This document shows positions 44,918 through 53,754 of a DNA stretch of 64,000 nt, one piece after another. The position numbers and the translations under genes are program-made. The notes beneath the pieces were generated by a model that searched no databases, was not told where the DNA came from, and saw only the letters and a program-made list of their open reading frames with translations. Every line of letters starts with the position of its first letter. Within the stretch, counting starts at the first letter, position 1. The stretch is from positions 1-64,000 of the forward strand of contig JAVJUS010000107.1 of the NCBI GenBank assembly GCA_040220455.1, read 5' to 3'. The stretch comes from JAVJUS01 sp040220455 (GTDB lineage: Bacteria; Pseudomonadota; Alphaproteobacteria; DSM-16000; Inquilinaceae).

Positions 44918-45888
44918 CCGAGACCGTGCTGATCACCGGCGGGGCCGGCTTCGTCGGGCTGAACCTGGCCGAGGCGCTCGTCCAGCGCGGCTGCGAGGTG
45001 GTCGTCTACGACCGCCGGCCGCCGCCCGCGCCGGTCGCCGGCGCCCGGGTCGTGACCGCCGACGTGCTCGATCTGGCCGCGCTCGACGCGGCGATCGGCG
45101 ATCACGGGGTCACGCGGCTGGTCCATGCCGCGGCGATGACGCCGGGGCCGGAGCGCGAGATGCAGGCGCCGGAGGCGGTGATCGACGTCAATCTGCGCGC
45201 CGCGGCCTCGCTCGCCCGGCTGGGTCACCGCCACGGCTGCACCCGGCTGCTGCTCGTCGGCTCGGCCGCGGTCTATGGCGGCACGGCGGGGCCGACCCTC
45301 GACGAGGACACGCCGACGCGGCCCGACACCCTCTACGGCATCACCAAGACCGCGGCCGAGCAGGCGCTCCGGGTCCTGGGCGCGCGCTACGGCCTGCCGG
45401 TGGTGATCGCGCGCATGGCCTGGGTCTTCGGCCCCTGGGAGCACGCCTCCGGCGTGCGCGACACGCTGAGCCCCGTCCTCCAGGTGACGCGCCTCGCCCG
45501 CGACGGCCGACCGGCGCGGCTGCCGCGGCCCGACCGCCGGGACTGGATCTACAGCCGCGACGCGGCCGAGGCGCTGGCCCGGCTGCTGCTGGCGAGCCGG
45601 CCGCGCCACGACCTCTACTGCCTGGGCACGGCGGGCGGCTGGACCCTGGCGGACTGGTGCGCCCTGCTCGCCGAACGGCATCCCGGCTTCGCCTGGTCGG
45701 TCGGCGATGCGGGGCCGGGCACGCCCGTCATGCTGCATACGGACAGCGACGGCGGCAGCCTGTCCGCCGCCCGCTTCGCCGCCGAATTCGGGCCGGTCGC
45801 CGGGCACGGCCTGGTCGCCGCCTTCGAGGACTACATGGCCTGGCTCGACCAGGAAGACGTGCCCGCGACGCCGCAGGAGGCGCCATGA
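44914..45888 (+). CDS. NAD-dependent epimerase/dehydratase (extended SDR)
   Basis: A 324-residue protein with the cofactor loop ITGGAGFVGLNLAEAL, a catalytic Ser/Thr region LLVGSAAVYGG and the Tyr-Lys pair in TLYGITKTAAEQ, followed by RMAWVFGPWEH. This is the extended SDR class that works on nucleotide sugars or on keto/hydroxy acids such as erythronate derivatives. In this operon it may act on a hydroxy acid formed after ring opening. ATGA overlaps on both sides couple it to its neighbours. Confidence 0.88.
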   Translation: MTETVLITGGAGFVGLNLAEALVQRGCEVVVYDRRPPPAPVAGARVVTADVLDLAALDAAIGDHGVTRLVHAAAMTPGPEREMQAPEAVIDVNLRAAASLARLGHRHGCTRLLLVGSAAVYGGTAGPTLDEDTPTRPDTLYGITKTAAEQALRVLGARYGLPVVIARMAWVFGPWEHASGVRDTLSPVLQVTRLARDGRPARLPRPDRRDWIYSRDAAEALARLLLASRPRHDLYCLGTAGGWTLADWCALLAERHPGFAWSVGDAGPGTPVMLHTDSDGGSLSAARFAAEFGPVAGHGLVAAFEDYMAWLDQEDVPATPQEAP

Positions 45889-46448
45889 CCGCGACAACTC
45901 ACGACATCCCGCTGGAGCCGCTGTCGGTCGAGGCCTTCGCCCCGTTCGGCGCGCTGATCGGCGCGGCGGCCGGCGAGCCGGTCTTCCGCAATCCGGGCCT
46001 CGCGTCCTGGCGCCTGCCCTTCGAGGCCGACGGGGCGGTCGAGGTCATGTTCGCGCTCTACGACTACCAGGAGCCCGCCTTCACCAAGATCGAGCGCCAC
46101 CACGGCGTCAGCCAGGCCTTCGTGCCACTGGGCGGGGCGGCGAGCCTCATGGTCGTGGCGCCGCGCACGGAGGGAGAGGCCGTGCCCGCGCCCTCGGACC
46201 TCAGGGCCTTCCTGGTGCCCGGCGATACCGGAGTCCTGCTGCATCGCGGTGTCTGGCACGCGCTCAACCGGTTTCCGGCCCGGCCGCCCTCGGCGGGCTT
46301 CGCCCTGCTGACCTCGGCCGCGACCCAGGAAGAGCTGGAGCGCGAGAAGCGGGAGGACTATCGGCCCGCGCTGACCGACGTGCACGACTTCGCCGAGGCC
46401 GCGGCGACCCGGCTGCGCGTCACGGACCCGGCGGGCCTGATCGGATGA
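45885..46448 (+). CDS. Ureidoglycolate lyase family protein
   Basis: A 187-residue cupin-fold protein of the AllA (ureidoglycolate lyase) family, which splits ureidoglycolate to glyoxylate and urea. Visible features are the N-terminal LEPLSVEAFAPFGALIG, the FTKIERHHGVSQAFVPLGG segment carrying likely metal ligands, RAFLVPGDTGVLLHRGVWHA and the end LTDVHDF. It is the last gene of the operon beginning at 39266, and its company with the PuuE-like hydrolase points to ureide breakdown, though related substrates are possible. Confidence 0.85.
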   Translation: MTATTHDIPLEPLSVEAFAPFGALIGAAAGEPVFRNPGLASWRLPFEADGAVEVMFALYDYQEPAFTKIERHHGVSQAFVPLGGAASLMVVAPRTEGEAVPAPSDLRAFLVPGDTGVLLHRGVWHALNRFPARPPSAGFALLTSAATQEELEREKREDYRPALTDVHDFAEAAATRLRVTDPAGLIG

Positions 46449-46465
46449 CGGCCGGCGTGGCCCGT

Positions 46466-47311
46466 TCAGGCGGCCGCGCCGGCCGGGACCATGCGGGTGA
46501 CGCGCGAAGGAATCATCTCGGCCAGATAGACGATCCCGTCCGGCGCCACCGCCATACCGTGGGCGCCGTTGAGCGCCGGGCGGCAGCGGCCGACCAGGCG
46601 GCCGTCGAGATCGAAGAGCGACAGGCGGGGGACCTGGTCGGTGACGAGGATCCGGCCCATCGCGTCGGCGGCCAGCGCCATCGGGCGGTAGACGTCGCCC
46701 CACTCGGCCAGGAGCGTGCCGGCGCGGTCGAAGAACTGCAGGCGGTCGTTCTCCCGGTCGGCGACGACGATCCGGTCGCGGGCGTCGACGAGAACGGCGT
46801 GCGGTGTCGAGAATTGTCCCGGCCCCCGCCCGGGCTCGCCCCAGCTCGAAAGGTGCTCGCCGGTGGCGGAGAAGCGATGCACGCGGGTATTGGCATAGCC
46901 GTCGGCGACGTAGATCTCCCCGTCCGGCGCCATGGCGATCGCCGTGGGGTGGTTGAAGGGCTGGCCGAAGCGCGGCCGGTGCCGCTCGCCCAGGGTCGCG
47001 GCGACGCGGCCCTCGGCGTCGAAGAAGAGGATCTGGTGGGCGTCGCGGTCGACGACCGCGATCCGCCCGTCGGGCAGGGCGGTGATGCCGTGCGGGTCGA
47101 CCAGCCGGTCGGCGCCCCACAGGGCCGCCTGTTCCCCGTCCGCGCTCATGACGAGGATCCCCGGATCGTTGCGCTGGAGGACGAGAACCCGACCCCCGGC
47201 ATCGACCGCGACCTGGCTGAGCAGGCCGTAGCGCCCGTCCGCCGGGCGGCCCCAGCCCGGCTCCAGCCGGTAGGCGGTGTCGTCGAGGATCATCGTCAGC
47301 GTTTCGCCCAT
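46466..47311 (-). CDS. NHL-repeat beta-propeller protein
   Basis: A 281-residue protein made of about six repeated units with the pattern Gly-x-(Ile/Val)-x-Val-x-Asp (DGRIAVVDRDAHQILFFDAE, DGEIYVADGYANTRVHRFSA, DRIVVADRENDRLQFFDRAG), characteristic of NHL propellers similar to SMP-30/gluconolactonase or peptidylglycine lyase-like proteins. There is no signal peptide, so it should be cytoplasmic. It is convergent with the ureidoglycolate lyase gene (17-base gap). A lactonase or lyase role is possible; many NHL proteins remain uncharacterised. Confidence 0.8.
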   Translation of the reverse strand: MGETLTMILDDTAYRLEPGWGRPADGRYGLLSQVAVDAGGRVLVLQRNDPGILVMSADGEQAALWGADRLVDPHGITALPDGRIAVVDRDAHQILFFDAEGRVAATLGERHRPRFGQPFNHPTAIAMAPDGEIYVADGYANTRVHRFSATGEHLSSWGEPGRGPGQFSTPHAVLVDARDRIVVADRENDRLQFFDRAGTLLAEWGDVYRPMALAADAMGRILVTDQVPRLSLFDLDGRLVGRCRPALNGAHGMAVAPDGIVYLAEMIPSRVTRMVPAGAAA

Positions 47312-47421
47312 GCCCGGCTCCGTCGTGTTTCGTCCGCGGCGACCAGCCTACCATCGTACCGCCGCGGCGCCATCGGCGCGCTGTCGCCGGCCGCCCGTCC
47401 GCGAGGCAGGAGACTTCGATC

Positions 47422-48783
47422 ATGAGCCCGTTCGATCCGGCGGCCGCGACGGTCGCGAGTCTGGCCGCCGCCCTCGAGGCCGGCTCGCTCACCGCCGAGG
47501 GCCTGACCGCCGCCTGCCTGGAGCGGATCGCGGCGGAGGACGAGGCGCTTCATGCCTTCGTCCATGTCGCGGCGGAGCCGGCGCTGGCGACGGCCCGGGC
47601 GCTCGATGCCCTGCGCGCCGCCGGGACGGTGCTGGGCCCGCTGCAGGGCATCCCCGTGGCGCTGAAGGACCTGATCGACGTGGCCGGCCAGCCGAGCGGC
47701 TATGGCTCCGCGTCGGCCGACCCGATCCTGCCGGCGCGCTCGGCGTCCCTGGCCCGGTCCCTGGTGAACGCGGGAATGATCCTGATCGGCAAGACGCACA
47801 TGACCGAGTACGCCTATGGCAGCTGGGGCACGAACCGGCATAGGGGCACGCCCTGGAATCCGGTCGACCGGCAGGTCCATCGCGTGCCCGGCGGATCGAG
47901 CAGCGGCTCGGCGGTGGCGGTCGCGGGCGGGCTGGTGCCCGCGGCGATCGGGACGGATTCGGGCGGCTCGGTCCGCATCCCGGCGGCGCTGTGCGGGCTC
48001 GTCGGCTACAAGCCGGTGCGCGGCACGATCCCGCTGGACGGCGTCCTGGCGCTCAGCCCCTCGATGGACGTGGCGGGGCCGATCTGCCGGTCGGTCGCGG
48101 ACGCCGCCCTCGTTCTCGACGCGCTGAGAGGGCGGCCGGCGCGCCCGCGCCCCGGACCGCGCGCGGCCGACCTCGAGGGCCTGCGCGTCGGGACCCTCGC
48201 GGCGGCGGAGCTGGAGGCGATGGACGCCGCCGTCGTCGCCGCCTACCGGGCGGCGCTCGGCCGGCTCGCGGAGGCGGGGGCGTATGTCCGCGAGGCGCCC
48301 TTGCCGGGCCCCTTCACGGAGGCGGCCGCCTCGGTCGGGACGATCCTGTCGGTCGAGAGCTTCGCGATCCATCGCGATCGCCTGGAGGCCGCCGGTCGGG
48401 CCATGGACCCGGCGGTGCTGGCCCGCATCCGGGCCGGCGGCGAGGTCGCGGCGGCCGACTATCATGCCCTGCTGCTGGAGCGCGAGGCCGACATGGCGCG
48501 CTTCGATCCGGTCTTCGCGGACATCGACGTGCTCGTCACGCCGACCGTGACGGCCCCCGCGGCGCCGGTCGCGGAGGTCGACGAGGCCGCCTCGCCGATG
48601 AGCCGGATCTCCCGGGTCTCGAACTGGCTCGACCTGCCGAGCCTGGCCCTGCCCTGCGGTCGCACGGGCGGGGGGCTGCCGCTGTCCCTGCAGATCGTCG
48701 GGCCGCGCGACGGGGAGGCGCGGGTGCTGCGCACCGGCGTGGCGGTCGAGGCGTGCCTCGCGGCGCCGGAGCCCGCGCCCTGA
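47422..48783 (+). CDS. Amidase (amidase signature family)
   Basis: A 453-residue hydrolase. The Ser-cisSer-Lys triad is visible: K82 in PVALKDLIDVAG, S159 in VPGGSSSGSAVAV and S183 in GTDSGGSVRIPAALCG. Such enzymes hydrolyse linear amides, allophanate or carbamates. Position next to the ureide-type operon makes a urea/allophanate or side-chain amide substrate attractive, but AtzF-type allophanate hydrolases have a further C-terminal domain that is absent here. The ATG follows GGCAGGAGACTTCG. It is divergent from the NHL gene (110-base spacer) and convergent with the EhuA-like gene. Confidence 0.9.
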   Translation: MSPFDPAAATVASLAAALEAGSLTAEGLTAACLERIAAEDEALHAFVHVAAEPALATARALDALRAAGTVLGPLQGIPVALKDLIDVAGQPSGYGSASADPILPARSASLARSLVNAGMILIGKTHMTEYAYGSWGTNRHRGTPWNPVDRQVHRVPGGSSSGSAVAVAGGLVPAAIGTDSGGSVRIPAALCGLVGYKPVRGTIPLDGVLALSPSMDVAGPICRSVADAALVLDALRGRPARPRPGPRAADLEGLRVGTLAAAELEAMDAAVVAAYRAALGRLAEAGAYVREAPLPGPFTEAAASVGTILSVESFAIHRDRLEAAGRAMDPAVLARIRAGGEVAAADYHALLLEREADMARFDPVFADIDVLVTPTVTAPAAPVAEVDEAASPMSRISRVSNWLDLPSLALPCGRTGGGLPLSLQIVGPRDGEARVLRTGVAVEACLAAPEPAP

Positions 48784-48826
48784 GGGCCGCCGCCCCGGTC
48801 GCCCCGGTCGCCCGCGGATCGGCGGG

Positions 48827-49750
48827 TCAGGACGCCTGGAGCACGGCGGACAGGAACTGGCGGGTGCGGGGATTGTCCGGCTCGCCGAAGATCTTTTCCG
48901 GCGGGCCCTGCTCGGCGATCCGGCCGCCGTAGAAGAAGCACACCCGGTCGGAGATCTCGCGCGCGAAGCCCATCTGGTGGGTGACCAGGATCATGGTGAG
49001 CTCGTGCTCGACGGCCAGGGTCCGGATCACGCCCAGCACCTCGCCGATGACCTCGGGATCGAGCGCCGAGGTCACCTCGTCGAACAGCATCACCTTCGGC
49101 CTCAGCGCCAGCGCCCGGGCGATCGCGACGCGCTGCTGCTGGCCGCCGGACAGCCGCGCCGGGTGCTGGTCCAGCTTGTCGGCCAGCCCGACCATGCCCA
49201 GCAGCGTCGCCGCGCGTTCGCGCGCCTCGGCCCGGCTCAGCCCCAGCACCTTGCGCGGCGCCTCCATGCAGTTCTGCAGCGCCGTCATGTGCGGGAACAG
49301 ATTGAAGTGCTGGAAGACCATGCCGATCTTGGCGCGCATCCGCCGCAGATGAGCGCGGTCGGCGGGCACCAGGCGGCCGTCGCGCGCCATGTGGGTCAGC
49401 GGCTCTCCGTCGACATAGATCACGCCCTCGTCGACGCTTTCCAGCGTCATCAGCAGGCGCAGGACCGTCGTCTTGCCCGAGCCGGACGGCCCGATGATCG
49501 ACACCGTTTCGTTGGCCGCGATTTCCAGGTCCAGCGAGTCGATCACCGTCAGGGCGCCGAACCGCTTTGTCACGCCCATGAAGCGCACCCGCGGCGCGTC
49601 GCCGTCGGGCAGGCTCGAGGGGAATCCGGTCGTGCTCAAGGCTGGCCGGGCCCCCGATCCCGCGGCCGTCCCGGCCGTCGTCGCGGTGTGTTCGTTGCCG
49701 CCATTCCTCGTCTCACGATATGGAACCAACTTGAATAAAGGTATCAGCAT
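48827..49750 (-). CDS. Amino-acid-type ABC ATPase, EhuA-like
   Basis: The conserved part (last 250 residues) starts at VRFMGVTKRFGALTVIDSLD and shows Walker A GPSGSGKTT, Q-loop MVFQHFNLFPHMTALQN, LSGGQQQRVAIARALAL, Walker B VMLFDEVTSALDP and switch VTHQMGFAREI. The block VDGEPLTHMARDGRLVPAD between Walker A and the Q-loop is typical of EhuA of ectoine importers. The ATG at 49750 adds a 57-residue leader; a GTG at 49588 would give a 253-residue protein of usual length, and neither has a clear ribosome-binding site. No Ehu permease is adjacent; ehuBCD-like genes lie at 54870-57131 on the other strand. Confidence 0.8.
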   Translation of the reverse strand: MLIPLFKLVPYRETRNGGNEHTATTAGTAAGSGARPALSTTGFPSSLPDGDAPRVRFMGVTKRFGALTVIDSLDLEIAANETVSIIGPSGSGKTTVLRLLMTLESVDEGVIYVDGEPLTHMARDGRLVPADRAHLRRMRAKIGMVFQHFNLFPHMTALQNCMEAPRKVLGLSRAEARERAATLLGMVGLADKLDQHPARLSGGQQQRVAIARALALRPKVMLFDEVTSALDPEVIGEVLGVIRTLAVEHELTMILVTHQMGFAREISDRVCFFYGGRIAEQGPPEKIFGEPDNPRTRQFLSAVLQAS

Positions 49751-49924
49751 TCTCGCCGATGCCAAAGCAGGGAGAGCTTGTCATTCTCTGCCCAATATGG
49801 TTCATCATGACGTCAAGGCCGGATCGATGAAAGGCCAATCCGGCTTTGGTATCAGACCTGCGCGCCGACACCCGCGGTAGGCTCCGGCGCGCGGTCTCGT
49901 AGCTCCGACCTGGGACGCCTGCCC

Positions 49925-51511
49925 GTGCGCGACTTCAATCTGCCCGGCCGTTCGCCCGTCCACGGGGTCGAGGCGATGGTCGCCACCCAGAACCCGCTGG
50001 CCACCCATGCGGGGCTGGAAATGCTGGCGCGCGGTGGCAACGCGGTCGACGCGGCGGTCGCCGCCGTCGCGGTGCTGAGCGTCGTCGAGCCCAACCAGAC
50101 CGGTATCGGCGGCGACTGCTTCGCCATGATCGCACCGGAGGGCCGGGTGCCGCTGGTCGCCTACAACGGCTCCGGGCGGGCTCCGGCGGGGGCGGACCCG
50201 GCCGCCCTGCGCGCCGAGGGGCTGACCGGGATCCCGGAGACGAGCCCCCACGCCGTGACCGTACCGGGCGCCGTCGAGGCCTGGTGCCGGCTGGTCGCCG
50301 AGCACGGGCGCGCCGGCATCGACGCCGTCCTGGCCCGAGCGATCGGCTATGCCGAGACGGGCTACCCCGTCCACTCGCGCGTGGCCGTCGACTGGCGCGT
50401 CTCCGTGCCCAAGCTCGCCCGCGATCCGGGGGCGGCGGCGGTCTTCCTGCCGAGGGGCGGGGCGCCCGGCGTCGGCGAGATCCACCGCCAGCCGCGACTC
50501 GCCCGCACGCTGCGGCGCATCGCGGCGGAGGGGGCGTCCGCCTTCTACACGGGCGCGGTGGCCGAGGACATTGTGGGCCGGCTGCGGGCGCTCGGCGGGG
50601 CCCATACGCTCGACGACTTCGCCGCCGCGGCGGGCGACTACGTGACGCCGCTGGAAGGGACCTACTGCGGCGCACGGGTCTTCCAGATGCCACCCAACAA
50701 CCAGGGCGTCACGGCGCTGGTGATGCTGGGGATCCTGGCCGGGCTCGACGCGGCCGGCGCCGCGCCGCTGTCGGTCGAGCGCCTGCACGCCGAGATCGAG
50801 GCCGCACGCCTCGCCTATGCCGAGCGCGACCGGTGGGTGAGCGACCCCGCCTCGGCGGCGGGCGTCGTCGACCGCCTGCTCGATCCCGACACGGCCGCGC
50901 GCCTGCGCGGGCGCTTCGATCCGGGCCGGGCGGCCGACCTGGGGCGGGAGAGGCCGCGGGTCAAGTCGGACACGGTTTACGTCTCGGTGGTCGACCGCGA
51001 CCGGACCTGCGTCAGCCTGATCAACTCGCTGTTCCACGATTTCGGCACCGGCATCATGGCCCCCGAAAGCGGCGTCCTGCTGCAGAGCCGCGGAGTCGGC
51101 TTCACGCTGGAAGCCGGCCACCCGAACGAACTCGGCCCGAACAAGCGGCCGCTGCACACCATCATGCCCGGCATGCTGGCCGAGGGCGAGCGCGCGGTCA
51201 TGCCCTTCGGCGTCATGGGCGGCGAGTTCCAGCCGATGGGCCATGTTCACTTCCTGACGAACCTCCTGGATTTCGGCCTCGACATCCAGGAGGCTCTGGA
51301 TCTGGCCCGCGTGTTCCACGACGGCACGGCGGTGCGCGTCGAGACCGGCGTGCCCGAGGCGGCGCGCGCCGGGCTGGTCCGGCTCGGCCACCGGGTCGCG
51401 CCGGCGGGCGAGCCGCACGGCGGCGGCCAGGCGGTGCGCATCGACTGGCGGGAAGGCGTGCTGACCGGCGGCTCCGATCCGCGCATGGACGGCTGCGCGA
51501 TGGGGATCTGA
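49925..51511 (+). CDS. Gamma-glutamyltransferase family protein
   Basis: A 528-residue Ntn-hydrolase. The sequence opens HGVEAMVATQNPLATHAGLE, has GGNAVDAAVAAV and GIGGDCFAMIA, and the autocatalytic nucleophile is T350 in KSDTVYVSVVDRD, followed by NSLFHDFGTGIMAPESGVLL. There is no signal peptide, so unlike classical periplasmic GGT it should be cytoplasmic, as in enzymes that hydrolyse gamma-glutamyl amides inside the cell. The GTG at 49925 is the likely start. It precedes an SDR and a gamma-glutamyl ligase-like gene, suggesting one route in which a substrate is gamma-glutamylated, oxidised and released. Confidence 0.9.
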   Translation: MRDFNLPGRSPVHGVEAMVATQNPLATHAGLEMLARGGNAVDAAVAAVAVLSVVEPNQTGIGGDCFAMIAPEGRVPLVAYNGSGRAPAGADPAALRAEGLTGIPETSPHAVTVPGAVEAWCRLVAEHGRAGIDAVLARAIGYAETGYPVHSRVAVDWRVSVPKLARDPGAAAVFLPRGGAPGVGEIHRQPRLARTLRRIAAEGASAFYTGAVAEDIVGRLRALGGAHTLDDFAAAAGDYVTPLEGTYCGARVFQMPPNNQGVTALVMLGILAGLDAAGAAPLSVERLHAEIEAARLAYAERDRWVSDPASAAGVVDRLLDPDTAARLRGRFDPGRAADLGRERPRVKSDTVYVSVVDRDRTCVSLINSLFHDFGTGIMAPESGVLLQSRGVGFTLEAGHPNELGPNKRPLHTIMPGMLAEGERAVMPFGVMGGEFQPMGHVHFLTNLLDFGLDIQEALDLARVFHDGTAVRVETGVPEAARAGLVRLGHRVAPAGEPHGGGQAVRIDWREGVLTGGSDPRMDGCAMGI

Positions 51512-51542
51512 GGGAATCGCGAGGGGGCGAGCACCGGGGACG

Positions 51543-52283
51543 ATGCAGGCGACACTCGACATGATCGGACGGCGGGTGCTGGTGACGGGGGCGGCGGGCG
51601 CGATCGGCGCCGCGATCGCACGGGCCTTCGCCGATTGCGGCGCGGCCGTCACGGCGCTCGACGCCACGGCCGGGCCGGGCGTGACGGCCTGCGACGTGAC
51701 CGACGAAGCCGCCGTCGAGGCCGCCTTCGACGCGGTCGGCGAGGCAGCCGGCGGGCCGGTGACCGATGTGGTCCACGCCGCCGGCGTCGTCGCCATCGTG
51801 CCCGTCGCCGAGCAGAGCGTGGCCGAGTTTCGCCGCGTGATCGACGTCAACCTGACCGGCAGCTTCCTGGTCGCGCGCGCCGCAGCCCGGCGGCTGACGG
51901 CCGGGGGCACGCTGACCTTCGTCTCGTCCCAGGCGGGCTTCAAGACCGGCGCGCTGTGGGGCGCTTATGGCGCGTCCAAGGCCGGGGTCAATCGGCTGGT
52001 CGACGCCCTGGCGGAGGAGCTGGGCCCCGCCGGCGTGCGCGTCAACGCGGTCTGCCCGGGAACCGTGCGCAGCGCGATGCTCGAGCGCGCGGTCCCGGCG
52101 ATCGCGGCGCGCCAGGGCAGGAACCCGGCGACCGTTGCCGAGCGCTACCGCGCGGGCATCCCGCTCGGACGCTTCGCCGAGCCGGAGGAGATCGCGTCGG
52201 TCTGCGTCTTCCTGGCCTCGGACCACGCGGGGTACATGACCGGGGCGCTGGTGCCGATCGACGGCGGGGAACTCAGCCGATGA
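51543..52283 (+). CDS. SDR oxidoreductase in the gamma-glutamyl cluster
   Basis: A 246-residue classical SDR: cofactor loop VTGAAGAIGAAIARAF, Asp-rich ACDVTDEAA, HAAGVV in place of NNAG, catalytic Ser in FVSSQAG, Tyr-Lys in YGASKAG and VCPGTVRSAML. The start is at 51543 or at the ATG six codons in. Its stop overlaps the ligase start (ATGA), so the products probably act consecutively, for example oxidising a hydroxyl of a gamma-glutamylated amino alcohol. Confidence 0.9.
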   Translation: MQATLDMIGRRVLVTGAAGAIGAAIARAFADCGAAVTALDATAGPGVTACDVTDEAAVEAAFDAVGEAAGGPVTDVVHAAGVVAIVPVAEQSVAEFRRVIDVNLTGSFLVARAAARRLTAGGTLTFVSSQAGFKTGALWGAYGASKAGVNRLVDALAEELGPAGVRVNAVCPGTVRSAMLERAVPAIAARQGRNPATVAERYRAGIPLGRFAEPEEIASVCVFLASDHAGYMTGALVPIDGGELSR

Positions 52284-53626
52284 GCACCGACATCCTGGCC
52301 GCCGCGCGGCAGATCGCGGTCGCCGCGCCGGACAATGTGGGCCGCCTGGTCGGCAAGCGGGTGCCCGCCCGGCGCTGGGCGGAGGTCGCGGCCGGCGGCC
52401 TGGCCATGCCGAACTATCATCTGGTCACCGGCATCGAGAACGTGCCGGCGACCGACATCCCGGCGACCGGCTACCACACCGGCTTTCGCAACGGGCTTCT
52501 CATGCCGCGGCCGGAGACCGCCTTCCGCACAGCGCTGGAGCCGCACACGGCGATCGTGCTCGCCGACGTTCTCGACGCAGAAGGCAGGCCGGTGGCCGAG
52601 GCGCCGGGCGCGATCCTCGCCCGCCAGATCGAGCGCCTAGCCGCCCACGGCCTGCGCGCCACCGTGGCGACGGAGCTGGAATTCTACCTGTTCCGCACCG
52701 GCTATGCCGAGGCCCATGCCCGCGACTACCGCGACCTCGAGGCCTTCTACCACTTCCACGGCGACAACGACGTCCTGATCTCCGGCTTCGCGGAGGACTT
52801 CTGCGAGCGCCTGCGCGGTCTGATGGAAGAGGCCGGCATGGTCGACGAGACCAGCCAGGGCGAGGGCGGGCCGGGTCAGATCGAGATCAACCTGGCGCCC
52901 GCCGATCCGGAGGGCGCGGCGCGCCAGCACGCGATCTTCAAGCACCTGACCAAGGACCTCGCCCGCCGCGAGGGGCTGGCGGCCAGCTTCATGGCCAAGC
53001 TCGACCCGCACCAGGCGGGCTCCAGCGGACATGTCCACATCCGCGTGACCGACGAGGCCGGCAACGGCGTGCTGGGCGCGGCGGCGGGGGAGGAAAGCCC
53101 GGACGGGCTCGGCGCCCGGGGGCGCGCCTTCCTGGCCGGCCTGGTGCGCCACGCACGGGACTTCCAGCTCCTGCACATGCCCTATCACAATTCTTACAAG
53201 CGGCTGCGTCCGGCCAGCTTCGCGCCGACCAACGCGAGCTGGGGCGGCGACAACCGCACGGTCATGGTCCGCACGGTCAACCGCGGCCCGGCGATGCGCT
53301 TCGAGTTCCGCCTGCCGGGCGCGGACATGAACCCGTGGTTCTCGATCGCCGGCATCCTCGCCGCCGGGCTCGCCGGGCTGGAGGCGGGCGCCGCGGCGCC
53401 GCCGCCGGTCGAGGCCAGCGCCTACGACGCCGATCCGGATGTCGCGTCGCCGCTGGCGCGGACCCTGGGCGACGCGATCGGCGCCTTCGAAGCCTCCGAG
53501 GTCGCGGCGGCCGGGCTGGGTCCGGCGGTGCGCGACCATCTGGCCCGGCTCGCGCGGCTCGAATGGGCCGAGGAGCTGGCCGTCGTCACGCCCTGGGAGA
53601 TCCGACGCGGTTTCGAGCGCGCCTGA
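52280..53626 (+). CDS. Glutamine synthetase family protein (gamma-glutamyl-amine ligase-like)
   Basis: A 448-residue protein of the GS fold, closest in style to PuuA/IpuC-type ligases that attach glutamate to an amine with ATP. Recognisable are TELEFYLFRTG, SQGEGGPGQIEINLAPADP (metal ligands), SSGHVHIRVTDEAG, and the ATP/glutamate region NSYKRLRPASFAPTNASWGG with NRTVMVRT. The N-terminal beta-grasp part is short and atypical, and the adenylylation Tyr loop of GlnA is missing. It is translationally coupled to the SDR. The amine substrate is unknown. Confidence 0.88.
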   Translation: MSTDILAAARQIAVAAPDNVGRLVGKRVPARRWAEVAAGGLAMPNYHLVTGIENVPATDIPATGYHTGFRNGLLMPRPETAFRTALEPHTAIVLADVLDAEGRPVAEAPGAILARQIERLAAHGLRATVATELEFYLFRTGYAEAHARDYRDLEAFYHFHGDNDVLISGFAEDFCERLRGLMEEAGMVDETSQGEGGPGQIEINLAPADPEGAARQHAIFKHLTKDLARREGLAASFMAKLDPHQAGSSGHVHIRVTDEAGNGVLGAAAGEESPDGLGARGRAFLAGLVRHARDFQLLHMPYHNSYKRLRPASFAPTNASWGGDNRTVMVRTVNRGPAMRFEFRLPGADMNPWFSIAGILAAGLAGLEAGAAAPPPVEASAYDADPDVASPLARTLGDAIGAFEASEVAAAGLGPAVRDHLARLARLEWAEELAVVTPWEIRRGFERA

Positions 53627-53754
53627 CGGGTCCGCGCCGGCCGGATCGCCCTCGGCGGGACGGGAGCCCGGGATTTGCACCCGACCGGCCTCTCCCGTAT
53701 GAAGCCGGTCCGGGCACGAGGCCCCGGGTCCTTGGTCAGGGGGAGACCGGTCGG

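Noticed and set aside
49681..49725. ATG with a GACGAGGA-type site ahead of the EhuA-like gene
   Set aside because: It is out of frame with the ATPase and opens only a short Arg/Pro-rich peptide; a frameshift is possible but cannot be shown from this sequence.
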